Below, in pieces: positions 1 through 7,292 of a stretch of DNA of 64,000 nucleotides (its first letter is position 1; each line of letters begins with the position of its first letter). The notes beneath the pieces are model-generated. The model did no database searches. It was not told the DNA's origin and was given only the letters and a program-made list of their open reading frames with translations. The translations under genes were made by a program, and so were the position numbers. This stretch comes from an uncultured Prevotella sp. Lineage in GTDB: Bacteria; Bacteroidota; Bacteroidia; Bacteroidales; Bacteroidaceae. Location of the stretch: positions 1-64,000 of the forward strand of contig CAKQAD010000001.1 in assembly GCA_934215545.1 (NCBI GenBank), in the 5' to 3' direction.

Positions 1-80
1 CCGTAATATTTTACGTTTTATCAAACTTTGACCGTTTGCCTTACAAGTCACCTTACATTCATAAATGTGTTAATCAGATC

Positions 81-301
81 TTAATTCCATGTCAACAAGT
101 ATTTATCGCTCAATTCCACTTTTAAAGCCTTTTCAATATCCTTGAACACACCCTCTTTTTGTACATTCAAACTCAACATTAAAATATTATTACTGTCTGG
201 TAAAACTAATATGGCTTTCAGCCCGCATAGTATATAGGCAGCCCCTTTAGAAAGAACAGCAGTAAAACACTGAATAACAAAGCAATATAAGGGTGACTAT
301 T
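81..301 (-). pseudogene. possible gene remnant without start codon
   Basis: A minus-strand frame stays open for about 72 codons, from an in-frame TAG near 302 to a TAA at 81-83. It reads like real protein, with stretches such as GLKAILVLPDSNNILMLSL and FKDIEKALKVELSDKYLLTW, but the only ATG lies late and would leave 32 codons. It may be the decayed 3' end of a gene. I do not recognise the family, and chance cannot be excluded at this length. Confidence 0.2.
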
Positions 302-331
302 TGTTTACTGGACAGCAATAATATAGAAAGC

Positions 332-372
332 AAAAAGTGGGTCTACAGACAGACGTCATAGACCCACTTTTT
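332..372. terminator. bidirectional intrinsic terminator
   Basis: Perfect 14-bp stem (332-345 with 359-372) around a 13-nt loop. The arm ends are A-rich and T-rich, so either strand yields a hairpin followed by U's. It lies 52 bp past the stop of the inositol-phosphate synthase gene and probably ends that transcript. Confidence 0.8.
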
Positions 373-424
373 GTGTATTTGGTATTTATCCCTATTCGGT
401 AATTTGACCGATTTGGGGGTTATA

Positions 425-1753
425 TTAGTCGATTTCTTCATCGGCCTCGTAGCCACCCATTTCGCGGATAGCATTCTTCAGCATGGTGTATTGCTGATAG
501 AGGTGGTTGACTGGCTCCTCTCCCTTGGTGTAGTCGTGCATTGGCGCCTTGAGGAAGAAGCTCAGGAAGCGCTGTGTGCCATATCTGCCGGCACGGGCAG
601 CGAGGTCGCTAAGCAGGGTGAGGTCGAGCAGCAGCGGAGCGGCAAGGATAGAGTCGCGGCAGAGGAAATTGATTTTTATCTGCATTGGATAGCCCATCCA
701 TCCGAAGATGTCGATATTGTCCCATCCCTCCTTGTTGTCGTTGCGAGGAGGATAGTAGTTGATGCGCACCTTATGATAGTATTGTGTGTCTTCGTCGTTG
801 CCGTGGCCATAGAGGTCGGGTTGGTCTTCGGGCTTGAGGATTGTCTCGAGTGTAGAGAGCTTGCTCACCTCCTTGGTGTGGAAGTTGGCTGGCTCGTCGA
901 GCACAAGGCCATCGCGGTTGCCGAGGATATTGGTAGAGAACCATCCGTTCAAGCCAAGGCAGCGTGTGCCTACGATAGGTGCGAAACCGCTCTTCACGAG
1001 TGTCTGTCCGGTCTTGAAATCCTTGCCGGCAATAGGCATCTGTGTCTTCTCGGCGAGCTCCCACATGGCAGGAATGTCGACAGTGGTGTTAGGAGCACCC
1101 ATGATGAATGGTGCGCCCTCTGTGAGTGCAGCATAGGCATAGCACATAGATGGTGCGATGTGCTCGCGGTCGTCGGCCTTCATGGCGGCTTCGAGGGCTG
1201 CCACGGTGCCATGCACCTGCATGTCTACTGGCACATATATCTCGGTAGATGCTGCCCATATCACTACGATGCGTGAGCAGCCGTTCTGCTGCTTGAAGTC
1301 GCGGATGTCCTGTCGCAGAGCCTCAACCATCTCCCAGCGAGTCTTGCAGTCCTTCACGTTGTCGCCATCGAGGCGCTTGGCATAGTTCTTGTCGAAGGCA
1401 GCCTTCATAGGCACCACCTTCTCGAGCTCCTCGCGCACGGGATTGATGTCTTTCTCTTTCAACACCTCGGCATACATAGCTGCCTGATAGGCGTTTTGTG
1501 GATACACATCCCATGTGCCGAACACGATGTCATTAAGGTCGGCAAGCGGAACGATGTCCTTATAGTGCAGATATTTCTTGTCTGCGCCCTTGCCCACACG
1601 AATCTTGTCGTATTGAGTCATTGAACCTACGGGCTTGGCAAGACCCTTGCGAGCCATGAACACACCAGTCATGAAGGTTGTGGACACAGCGCCACAACCC
1701 ACAACCATAATACCCAACTTTCCTTCTGCAGGCTTAACGTTTGTCTGTTTCAT
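425..1753 (-). CDS. ino1: myo-inositol-3-phosphate synthase
   Basis: A 442-residue cytoplasmic enzyme that makes inositol-3-phosphate from glucose-6-phosphate in an NAD-dependent reaction. The N-terminus carries the Rossmann glycine loop (VVGCGAVSTTF, residues 17-27). Later blocks typical of the family are seen: VVIWAASTE, GKDFKTGQT, LGLNGWFSTNILGNRDG and the catalytic-domain stretch MQIKINFLCRDSILAAPLLLDL. In Bacteroides this enzyme supplies inositol for phosphatidylinositol and inositol sphingolipids (established knowledge). The partner phosphatidylinositol-phosphate synthase genes found beside it there are not adjacent here. It appears monocistronic, with a TATATTTG -7 box on the minus strand at 1896-1903 and a strong terminator downstream. 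Confidence 0.95.
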   Translation of the reverse strand: MKQTNVKPAEGKLGIMVVGCGAVSTTFMTGVFMARKGLAKPVGSMTQYDKIRVGKGADKKYLHYKDIVPLADLNDIVFGTWDVYPQNAYQAAMYAEVLKEKDINPVREELEKVVPMKAAFDKNYAKRLDGDNVKDCKTRWEMVEALRQDIRDFKQQNGCSRIVVIWAASTEIYVPVDMQVHGTVAALEAAMKADDREHIAPSMCYAYAALTEGAPFIMGAPNTTVDIPAMWELAEKTQMPIAGKDFKTGQTLVKSGFAPIVGTRCLGLNGWFSTNILGNRDGLVLDEPANFHTKEVSKLSTLETILKPEDQPDLYGHGNDEDTQYYHKVRINYYPPRNDNKEGWDNIDIFGWMGYPMQIKINFLCRDSILAAPLLLDLTLLSDLAARAGRYGTQRFLSFFLKAPMHDYTKGEEPVNHLYQQYTMLKNAIREMGGYEADEEID

Positions 1754-2571
1754 CTTGTTTTTAGTTATTAATAAAATAAATTGTAGTTCTATTTACTATA
1801 TAATAGATGTGTGTGCTGCCCACATCTTAAACAATAGGTAGTAGCAACTGGCTTGCATGGCTCATGGCATGCTGACTTTTGTAAACTAATGCATGCAAAT
1901 ATACTAATAAACTCCGAAGAAAGCAGATTTTTAATATTTAAAAATTGTATATCTTCCTATTTTCGTTAAAAATTGTTTCTTTTGTAATATTCTTTTCGGC
2001 TATATGTCTTTTTTTACCACAATAGAGCTTAACATGTTCTTCATTTCATTGTAGGCTATAATAAACATGGGTGCATGAGTGTTTTTGAACATGCAAATAT
2101 ATTTTGCATTTAGCCAAATTGTTACAAATGAAAATCGCGAAATAGAAATTCCACCACTGCCGAGAATGTGTGTGGGGGCTATAAAACGCAAATAAATTCT
2201 TGGATTTGCTTTGCAAATGTGCAAAACGGCATGCAATGCCTTGCTATGCATCGCAGCAATATATGTTTTAAGCCCATTTTAGGATGCAAAGTGGCATGTT
2301 TTGCATGGCGAACAAGCCCGAAATGCACCCTAAAATGGGCTTAAATGCATTGTGCGTGCTGCTGCACGATTGCACACCGAAGCGCCATAGTGCGCAAACA
2401 GGTTGTGCATGAGCATATTAACCATTGCACGCTCATAGCTCAAAAAAAACGTGCCACCTTGCATGCTTCTGAATTCTTTCAACACTCTCAGAGCCTTAGA
2501 GCCATGCAAATATTGTATTTATGCCATCGGAAGGGGGCGTAGAAGTGGTGATTTTGAACATCACAGAAGCA
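1754..2571. other. 818-bp intergenic region, AT-rich, TGCA-rich, with inverted repeat
   Basis: No convincing gene. It holds the probable -7 box of the inositol-phosphate synthase gene (CAAATATA at 1896-1903, minus-strand TATATTTG). Near its middle is a 22-bp imperfect inverted repeat (2267-2288 with 2324-2345, one mismatch, 35-nt loop), and TGCA or TGCAT words are frequent from 2080 to 2510. The short open frames here look like chance. Confidence 0.5.
2267..2345. repeat. imperfect 22-bp inverted repeat
   Basis: The left arm 2267-2288 and right arm 2324-2345 are reverse complements at 21 of 22 positions. The 35-nt loop contains further TGCAT words. No T-tract follows, so it is not a standard terminator. 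Confidence 0.7.
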
Positions 2572-3741
2572 TTAATATAGCAGTCCGAATGTCCACAATG
2601 GGAGCACATTGGCATAGCCCATCTCTATGTCGTCTTTCACCACATAGCCATTGGCAACATCTGCTATCTGCCTGCGCCCTTTCTTGCGTCCGCCAATCTC
2701 AAATGTATTGCCATCCATAAGAAAGTCGGACACCGGCGAGCACATCACATCGCCTACGACACGCATCTGATTCATAAAGAATGTCTCACGCACATTGCCA
2801 ATATCTGCATGCTGAGGAGCTATAGCATATATCAGATTGGTATTGTCGAGATACACCTTTTCTGTCTTTCCAAGCCCACGGATGCCACCCACAGCATCAC
2901 GCAGCTGGGATATCATTCCTGCCCGTTCCATATACATCAGATAGTCTTGTATGTAGTTGCGGCTTATGCCCGTTATATCGGCGATTTTCTGCATAATGGG
3001 TTTGAAAGGCACACTCTCTGCCACCACCATAAGCAGCTGTTTTAGCTTTCTGCCTACAGACACATTGGCATTCATAAACATGGGGATATCGCTCTCCATA
3101 GTCTGCTCCACCACCTGCATCAGTTCAATGTCGTAAGCCACATCTCTGCCGAAAGGATAATAGCCACGATGCAGATAGTCGTGAAATAATGGTAGCGGAT
3201 GCTCTACACCTGCAATGGCATAGTCGTGTAGCAAAAGGCGCTCCATTGTAACAACAGGCATCTTTATGCCATGAAACAAATGCAGGTATTCTCTAAAGGA
3301 AAGGCCTTGCATCTCGTATATGGGCAGACGACGACTGAGATCTGCCATGCCCTTTGTAATGTCGAGTATGGAAGACCCCGATATTACAATCTGTAGGTCG
3401 GAATAGCTGTCGAACACTTGCTTTACTTCTGCCGACCAACCATCGTATTTGTGTATCTCGTCGATGAAAAGATGCTTGCCACCCATTTTATAAAACTTAT
3501 CTGCCAAGTCGACAAGCGTGTGAGAAGCAAAATACAAATGGTCTGCCGACACATAAAGCGTGTCGTTAACGTCGAGCTCTTGCTTGATATATTGCAACAG
3601 CATCGTCGATTTGCCAACACCTCTCGGACCAACCAAGCCAAGAGCATGGCCTCCCCACTCTATCTCGCCATACTTATAGCGAACCAAGTCGGTAGGAACT
3701 TCACGGAGTTTGCGTTTGAAATTTTCAAATAATCGTTCCAT
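2572..3741 (-). CDS. AAA-type ATPase, DUF4143-like family
   Basis: With the start at 3741 the protein is 389 residues. The Walker A motif is GPRGVGKS (38-45) and Walker B is LFIDE (91-95). A sensor-like stretch (IVISGSS) and a winged-helix region (IADITGISRNYIQDYLMYME) follow. This order matches the 'ATP-binding protein' family with a C-terminal DUF4143/nuclease-like half that is widespread in Bacteroidota and often variable between strains; its function is not established. An ATG at 3855 would add 38 residues but would run through the promoter and the TGCA repeats. The ATG at 3741 instead follows a minus-strand TATTTTTG box (3760-3767) by about 18 bp. Confidence 0.8.
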   Translation of the reverse strand: MERLFENFKRKLREVPTDLVRYKYGEIEWGGHALGLVGPRGVGKSTMLLQYIKQELDVNDTLYVSADHLYFASHTLVDLADKFYKMGGKHLFIDEIHKYDGWSAEVKQVFDSYSDLQIVISGSSILDITKGMADLSRRLPIYEMQGLSFREYLHLFHGIKMPVVTMERLLLHDYAIAGVEHPLPLFHDYLHRGYYPFGRDVAYDIELMQVVEQTMESDIPMFMNANVSVGRKLKQLLMVVAESVPFKPIMQKIADITGISRNYIQDYLMYMERAGMISQLRDAVGGIRGLGKTEKVYLDNTNLIYAIAPQHADIGNVRETFFMNQMRVVGDVMCSPVSDFLMDGNTFEIGGRKKGRRQIADVANGYVVKDDIEMGYANVLPLWTFGLLY

Positions 3742-3755
3742 ATATAGTTTGCTTT

Positions 3756-3780
3756 TATGCAAAAATACTAATTTTGCATA
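3756..3780. promoter_or_regulatory. palindrome over the -7 box of the AAA ATPase gene
   Basis: Arms TATGCAAAA (3756-3764) and TTTTGCATA (3772-3780) are perfect reverse complements separated by 7 nt. The candidate minus-strand -7 element (TATTTTTG, 3760-3767) lies within it. The position suits an operator; which protein would bind is unknown. Confidence 0.55.
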
Positions 3781-3933
3781 AAACACGTGCAGTTTTAGGC
3801 GTTTTTTGCACAAATCTCGTGCAGATTTCGGTGTTTTTGCATCAAAACAATGCAATTTGGACTATTCTGCACTAATCTCGTGCAGATTTTAACGATTTCT
3901 GCATCAATTTCGTGCAATTTAGACGGATATGTG
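3778..3933. repeat. five imperfect ~31-bp tandem units upstream of the AAA ATPase gene
   Basis: Units at 3778-3810, 3811-3841, 3842-3871, 3872-3903 and 3904-3933 share the pattern aAAtctCGTGCAgatTT followed by a C/G-poor stretch. The first four also end in TGCA. They lie directly upstream of the promoter palindrome. The lengths (28-33 bp), the absence of unique spacers and the drift between copies argue against CRISPR. Confidence 0.65.
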
Positions 3934-4031
3934 TGAGTAGATGATCAGAGAATTGCCGAAAATATTAGTCTCGATGCTGCCACAGACCTACTTGCTAACT
4001 CCATTTTTCTGTCACGAGATTTTTCTGTCCC

Positions 4032-4239
4032 GAGATTTGTCGCAGACCCACTGACCAACGGGAAGTAATTAGAGAATTAGAGAATTATTTACGCTAACGC
4101 ACTTGCAATTTAACGCTTCGCACAGAATTTCAAGATTTGATGCTTCGCATCTTTATTGAATGTGTCGCACCCTACAGTCAAGCACGTTGTGCTTGACAAA
4201 AATTACTTCCCGTTGGTCAGTGGGTCTTCGACAAATCTC
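4032..4239. repeat. 39-bp inverted repeat enclosing 130 bp, MITE-like
   Basis: The left arm 4032-4070 and right arm 4201-4239 are reverse complements at 38 of 39 positions. The interior 130 bp has no gene, but it holds a perfect 9-bp hairpin (GTCAAGCAC, 4177-4185, with 4189-4197). The size and architecture resemble a miniature inverted-repeat element. No clear target-site duplication or cognate transposase is visible in the window. Confidence 0.6.
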
Positions 4240-4490
4240 TCTAATTCTCAAATCTCGGGACAAAAAAATCTCGGTATAGAAATCAGAGTAAAGAAAAATT
4301 CTCTAATTCTCAAATTCGGGACAAAAAAAATCTCGGGACAAAAAAAATCTCGGGATAGAAATCAGAGTAAAGAAAAATTCTCTAATTCTCAAATTCGGGA
4401 CAAAAAAATATATCGGGACAGAAAAATCAGGACAGAAAAAAATGGACAAAAAAAATCTCGGGATTGATAAGTCCCGAGATTAGATTTCTG
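4239..4490. repeat. three tandem units built from terminator-like CGGGACAAAAAAATCT words
   Basis: Units starting at 4239, 4301 and 4380 each begin CTCTAATTCTCAAAT. Each continues with one or more copies of a ~17-bp CGGGACAAAAAAAATCT word, and the first two end with a shared ATAGAAATCAGAGTAAAG block. The array ends in the maoC terminator, whose stem uses the same AATCTCGGGA sequence, so it may have grown by duplication from that terminator. The open frame through it is low-complexity and not a believable protein. Confidence 0.65.
4446..4481 (-). terminator. intrinsic terminator of ndk-maoC
   Basis: Perfect 10-bp stem (4454-4463 with 4472-4481) with an 8-nt loop. On the minus strand it is followed by a run of T's. 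It starts 12 bp beyond the maoC stop. Confidence 0.8.
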
Positions 4491-4493
4491 TTT

Positions 4494-4958
4494 TTATTCG
4501 AAATAATAAAGGAATGTTGCGATGCCAGTGAGTGCTTTCTTGCCCGACTCCTCTATTTCGATGCTGAACTTAATCTGCACCTTGGCAACGCCACGCAAAT
4601 TTTCGATGTTGTGCAGGTCGGCAACAAGGCGCACATGCTCGCCCGACTTCACTGCCTGGCCAAACTTCATCTTGTCCATGCCGTAGTTGACCATCATCTT
4701 AAGGTTCTTCACCTCTATAATCTGGTTCCACAGATATGGCAGCACCGAAAGAGTGAGATAGCCATGTGCGATAGTGGTCTTGAAGGGGCTCTCCACTGCA
4801 GCACGCTCCTGGTCGACGTGTATCCACTGATGGTCGAGAGTGGCATCGGCAAACATATTGATGCGGTCTTGCGACAGTTCCACATAGTCAGACACTCCGA
4901 TGTTCTTGCCGAGCATTTCGGCAAACTCCTGATAACTGTTGATAATTAATTTGCTCAT
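4494..4958 (-). CDS. MaoC-like (R)-specific hot-dog dehydratase
   Basis: A 154-residue single hot-dog-fold protein of the MaoC / (R)-specific enoyl-CoA hydratase family. The hydratase signature is present: D42 and H47 in ATLDHQWIHVD, then the IAHGYLTLS helix motif. Family members add water to, or remove it from, acyl-CoA or acyl-ACP substrates in fatty-acid metabolism. The substrate here cannot be read from sequence. It lies 35 bp behind ndk on the same strand, is probably cotranscribed with it, and a terminator follows directly. A tight functional link to ndk is not evident. Confidence 0.88.
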   Translation of the reverse strand: MSKLIINSYQEFAEMLGKNIGVSDYVELSQDRINMFADATLDHQWIHVDQERAAVESPFKTTIAHGYLTLSVLPYLWNQIIEVKNLKMMVNYGMDKMKFGQAVKSGEHVRLVADLHNIENLRGVAKVQIKFSIEIEESGKKALTGIATFLYYFE

Positions 4959-4993
4959 TATATCTTTTAATATGTTTGATTTTATCAGCTACA

Positions 4994-5455
4994 TTAGTCG
5001 CCGTCGGGAGCATAGAAGAAGTCGTGCAATGGATCGGGATATTCGAATATCTCGCCCTCGCGGAAGAATCGCTTCATCTCTATCTCTGCTGTCTCCACCG
5101 AGTCGGAAGCATGGATGATGTTCTCCTGTCCGCTCATAGAGAAATCGCCACGGATGGTGCCGGGAGCAGCCTTGCGACCGTTGGTGGCTCCCACGATGTT
5201 GCGCACCACAGTAACGGCGCTGTTGCCCTCTACACACATTGCCACCACTGGTGCCGACTTCATCGAGGCGGTGAGCCATGGGAAGAACGGGCGGTCGATG
5301 AGGTGAGCATAGTGCTCGTTGAGGATGGCATCGTCGAGCTGCATCATTTTCATGCCCACAATGCGCAGACCCTTGCGCTCAAGACGGTTTATCACTTGTC
5401 CGATAAGACGGCGCTGCACTGTGCAGGGCTTCAATAGAATGAGTGTCTTTTCCAT
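4994..5455 (-). CDS. ndk: nucleoside-diphosphate kinase
   Basis: Transfers the gamma-phosphate of ATP to other nucleoside diphosphates through a phospho-histidine intermediate. The 153 residues are close to the usual length. The active-site motif NIIHASDS places the catalytic histidine at H115, and the opening TLILLKPC matches the family's first strand. It is the first gene of an ndk-maoC pair and diverges from the U32 gene. Its promoter is well formed on the minus strand: TTTG (5528-5531), 19 bp, TAACTTTG (5501-5508). Confidence 0.97.
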   Translation of the reverse strand: MEKTLILLKPCTVQRRLIGQVINRLERKGLRIVGMKMMQLDDAILNEHYAHLIDRPFFPWLTASMKSAPVVAMCVEGNSAVTVVRNIVGATNGRKAAPGTIRGDFSMSGQENIIHASDSVETAEIEMKRFFREGEIFEYPDPLHDFFYAPDGD

Positions 5456-5500
5456 AAGATCGTTTTTAGATATGTTGATAAATTGTTATTGGCTATATTG

Positions 5501-5531
5501 CAAAGTTAGTTATTTTTGCCCATTGGGCAAA
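5501..5531 (-). promoter_or_regulatory. Bacteroidota-type promoter of ndk
   Basis: Read on the minus strand: TTTG, 19 bp, TAACTTTG. It matches the TTTG / TAnnTTTG consensus and leaves a leader of about 40 nt before the ndk ATG. Confidence 0.75.
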
Positions 5532-5549
5532 TATAAAAGTTAGTTATTA

Positions 5550-5582
5550 TTGGCGTAATATGGCAGATTTTCAGTAATTTTG
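5550..5582 (+). promoter_or_regulatory. promoter of the U32 gene, almost touching the ATG
   Basis: TTG (5550-5552), 22 bp, TAATTTTG (5575-5582). Only 5 nt separate the -7 box from the ATG at 5588, so transcription should begin at or next to the start codon. Confidence 0.55.
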
Positions 5583-5587
5583 TATAT

Positions 5588-6844
5588 ATGAAGAATAACA
5601 CTACCCTACACGACTACGAGGTAATGGCTCCTGTGGGCTCACGAGAGAGTTTGCAGGCTGCCATACAGGCTGGCGCCGACAGTGTCTACTTCGGTGTGGA
5701 GCAGCTGAACATGCGCTCTCACTCTGCCAACCACTTTACTATCGACGACTTGCGTGAGATTGCCGCTACATGCGCCGAGCACGGCATGAAGAGCTATCTC
5801 ACCGTGAACACCATAATCTACGACGAGGATGTGGAACTGATGCATAGCATCATCGATGCCGCTGCCGAGGCACATATCTCTGCCGTCATTGCCAGCGATG
5901 TGGCGGTGATGACCTACTGCCGACAGAAGGGCGTAGAGGTGCACCTGTCTACACAGCTCAACATCAGCAATGCTGAGGCGCTGCAGTTCTACGCACAGTT
6001 TGCCGATGTGGTGGTGCTGGCACGCGAGCTGAACATGGATCAGGTGGCACATATCTATTCGCAGATCGAAGAGCGCCACATCACCGGTCCGAAGGGCGAG
6101 CTGGTGCGCATAGAGATGTTCTGCCATGGTGCGCTATGCATGGCGGTGAGCGGCAAGTGCTACATGAGCCTCATGAACACCGGACGCTCTGCCAACCGCG
6201 GCGAGTGCATGCAGATATGCCGGCGCTCATACATCGTTACCGACAAGGAGACGGGATGCGAACTCGAAGTGGACAACAAATACATCATGTCGCCTAAAGA
6301 CCTCAAGACAATACGCTTCATCGACCGCATGATGCGCTCTGGAGTGCGCGTGTTCAAAATCGAAGGACGCGCCAGAGGTGCAGAATATGTGTATAACGTG
6401 GTGCGATGCTACAAGGAGGCCATCAGCGCCGTGCTCGACGGCACATTCACCGACGAGCGCAAAGACGAGTGGGACGAGCGACTGGCAACAGTGTTCAACC
6501 GCGGCTTCTGGGATGGCTACTACCAAGGACAGACGCTGGGCGAATGGAACAGCAACTACGGATCGAACGCCACGGAGAAGAAGGTGTATGTGGGCAGAGG
6601 CGTGAAGTATTTCTCGAAGCTGGGCGTGGCAGAGTTTACATGCGAGGCGGCAGAATTCAGCGTGGGCGACAAGATGCTCATCACCGGCCCCACAACGGGA
6701 GTGATGTATGTGGATGTGGACGAGATACGCTACGACCTAAACCCCGTAGACACTGCACACAAGGGACAGCACGTGTCGTTCAGAGTGCCAGGAAAAATTC
6801 GTCCGAGCGACAAACTGTTCAAAATAGAAAAGGTAAACAAATAA
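5588..6844 (+). CDS. U32 family protein (peptidase-like / tRNA hydroxylation TrhP-like)
   Basis: A 418-residue U32 protein with the family signature around EMFCHGALCMAVSGKCYMS and an N-terminal TIM-barrel opening APVGSRESLQAAIQAGADSVYFG. Conserved cysteines (C..C in the signature, GECMQICRR after it) fit the iron-sulfur/prephenate-dependent view of the E. coli homologue TrhP, which makes 5-hydroxyuridine at the tRNA wobble position. Older annotations call such proteins collagenases. The C-terminal 90 residues look like a beta-rich domain. It heads a U32-sufE-M28 operon (7-bp gap to sufE). Having sufE next to it fits an Fe-S enzyme (inference). Confidence 0.9.
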   Translation: MKNNTTLHDYEVMAPVGSRESLQAAIQAGADSVYFGVEQLNMRSHSANHFTIDDLREIAATCAEHGMKSYLTVNTIIYDEDVELMHSIIDAAAEAHISAVIASDVAVMTYCRQKGVEVHLSTQLNISNAEALQFYAQFADVVVLARELNMDQVAHIYSQIEERHITGPKGELVRIEMFCHGALCMAVSGKCYMSLMNTGRSANRGECMQICRRSYIVTDKETGCELEVDNKYIMSPKDLKTIRFIDRMMRSGVRVFKIEGRARGAEYVYNVVRCYKEAISAVLDGTFTDERKDEWDERLATVFNRGFWDGYYQGQTLGEWNSNYGSNATEKKVYVGRGVKYFSKLGVAEFTCEAAEFSVGDKMLITGPTTGVMYVDVDEIRYDLNPVDTAHKGQHVSFRVPGKIRPSDKLFKIEKVNK

Positions 6845-6851
6845 AATATCT

Positions 6852-7277
6852 ATGACAATAAACGAAGCACAAGACGAAGTTATTGAGCAGTTTCAAGACT
6901 TCACCGACTGGATGGACAAGTATCAACTGCTGATAGACCTCGGCGGCGACCTCGAACCGCTCGACGACAAATATAAGACAGAGCAAAACCTCATTGACGG
7001 CTGCCAGAGCCGCGTGTGGGTGCAGTGCGACATGACCGACGACGGACGACTCGTGTTCAGCGCCGACAGCGACGCACTGATAGTGAAGGGCATCATTGCA
7101 CTGCTCATACAGGTGATTAGCGGACACACACCACGCGAAATACTCGATGCCGACCTATACTTCATCGACCGCATCGGACTGAAAGACCATCTGTCGCCAA
7201 CACGCTCCAACGGACTGCTTGCCATGGTGAAGCAGATAAGGATGTATGCGCTGGCATACGAGGCAAAAAACAACTAA
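6852..7277 (+). CDS. sufE: SufE family sulfur acceptor
   Basis: A 141-residue cytoplasmic protein that accepts persulfide sulfur from a SufS-type cysteine desulfurase and passes it to Fe-S assembly. The acceptor cysteine is C51 in the loop LIDGCQSRVW, the position used by E. coli SufE. Length and fold pattern are standard. It sits 7 bp after the U32 gene and 15 bp before the M28 gene in one operon. No SufS/SufBCD genes lie in the window, so its partner must be encoded elsewhere. Confidence 0.95.
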   Translation: MTINEAQDEVIEQFQDFTDWMDKYQLLIDLGGDLEPLDDKYKTEQNLIDGCQSRVWVQCDMTDDGRLVFSADSDALIVKGIIALLIQVISGHTPREILDADLYFIDRIGLKDHLSPTRSNGLLAMVKQIRMYALAYEAKNN

Positions 7278-7292
7278 ACAACACTACGCTCT

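Noticed and set aside
371..1276. 301-codon plus-strand frame opposite the inositol-phosphate synthase gene
   Set aside because: It lies wholly antisense to a highly conserved enzyme, and its translation shows no recognisable domain.
2000..2251. 83-codon minus-strand frame in the gap after the inositol-phosphate synthase gene
   Set aside because: AT-rich region, no domain, no promoter in the right place. Probably chance.
4156..4467. 103-codon plus-strand frame through the repeat array
   Set aside because: Low-complexity K/S/G/Q sequence produced by the terminator-like repeats. It has no promoter or domain.
3778..4490. CRISPR array
   Set aside because: The repeats are imperfect, of changing length, contiguous and without unique spacers. 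No cas genes are present.
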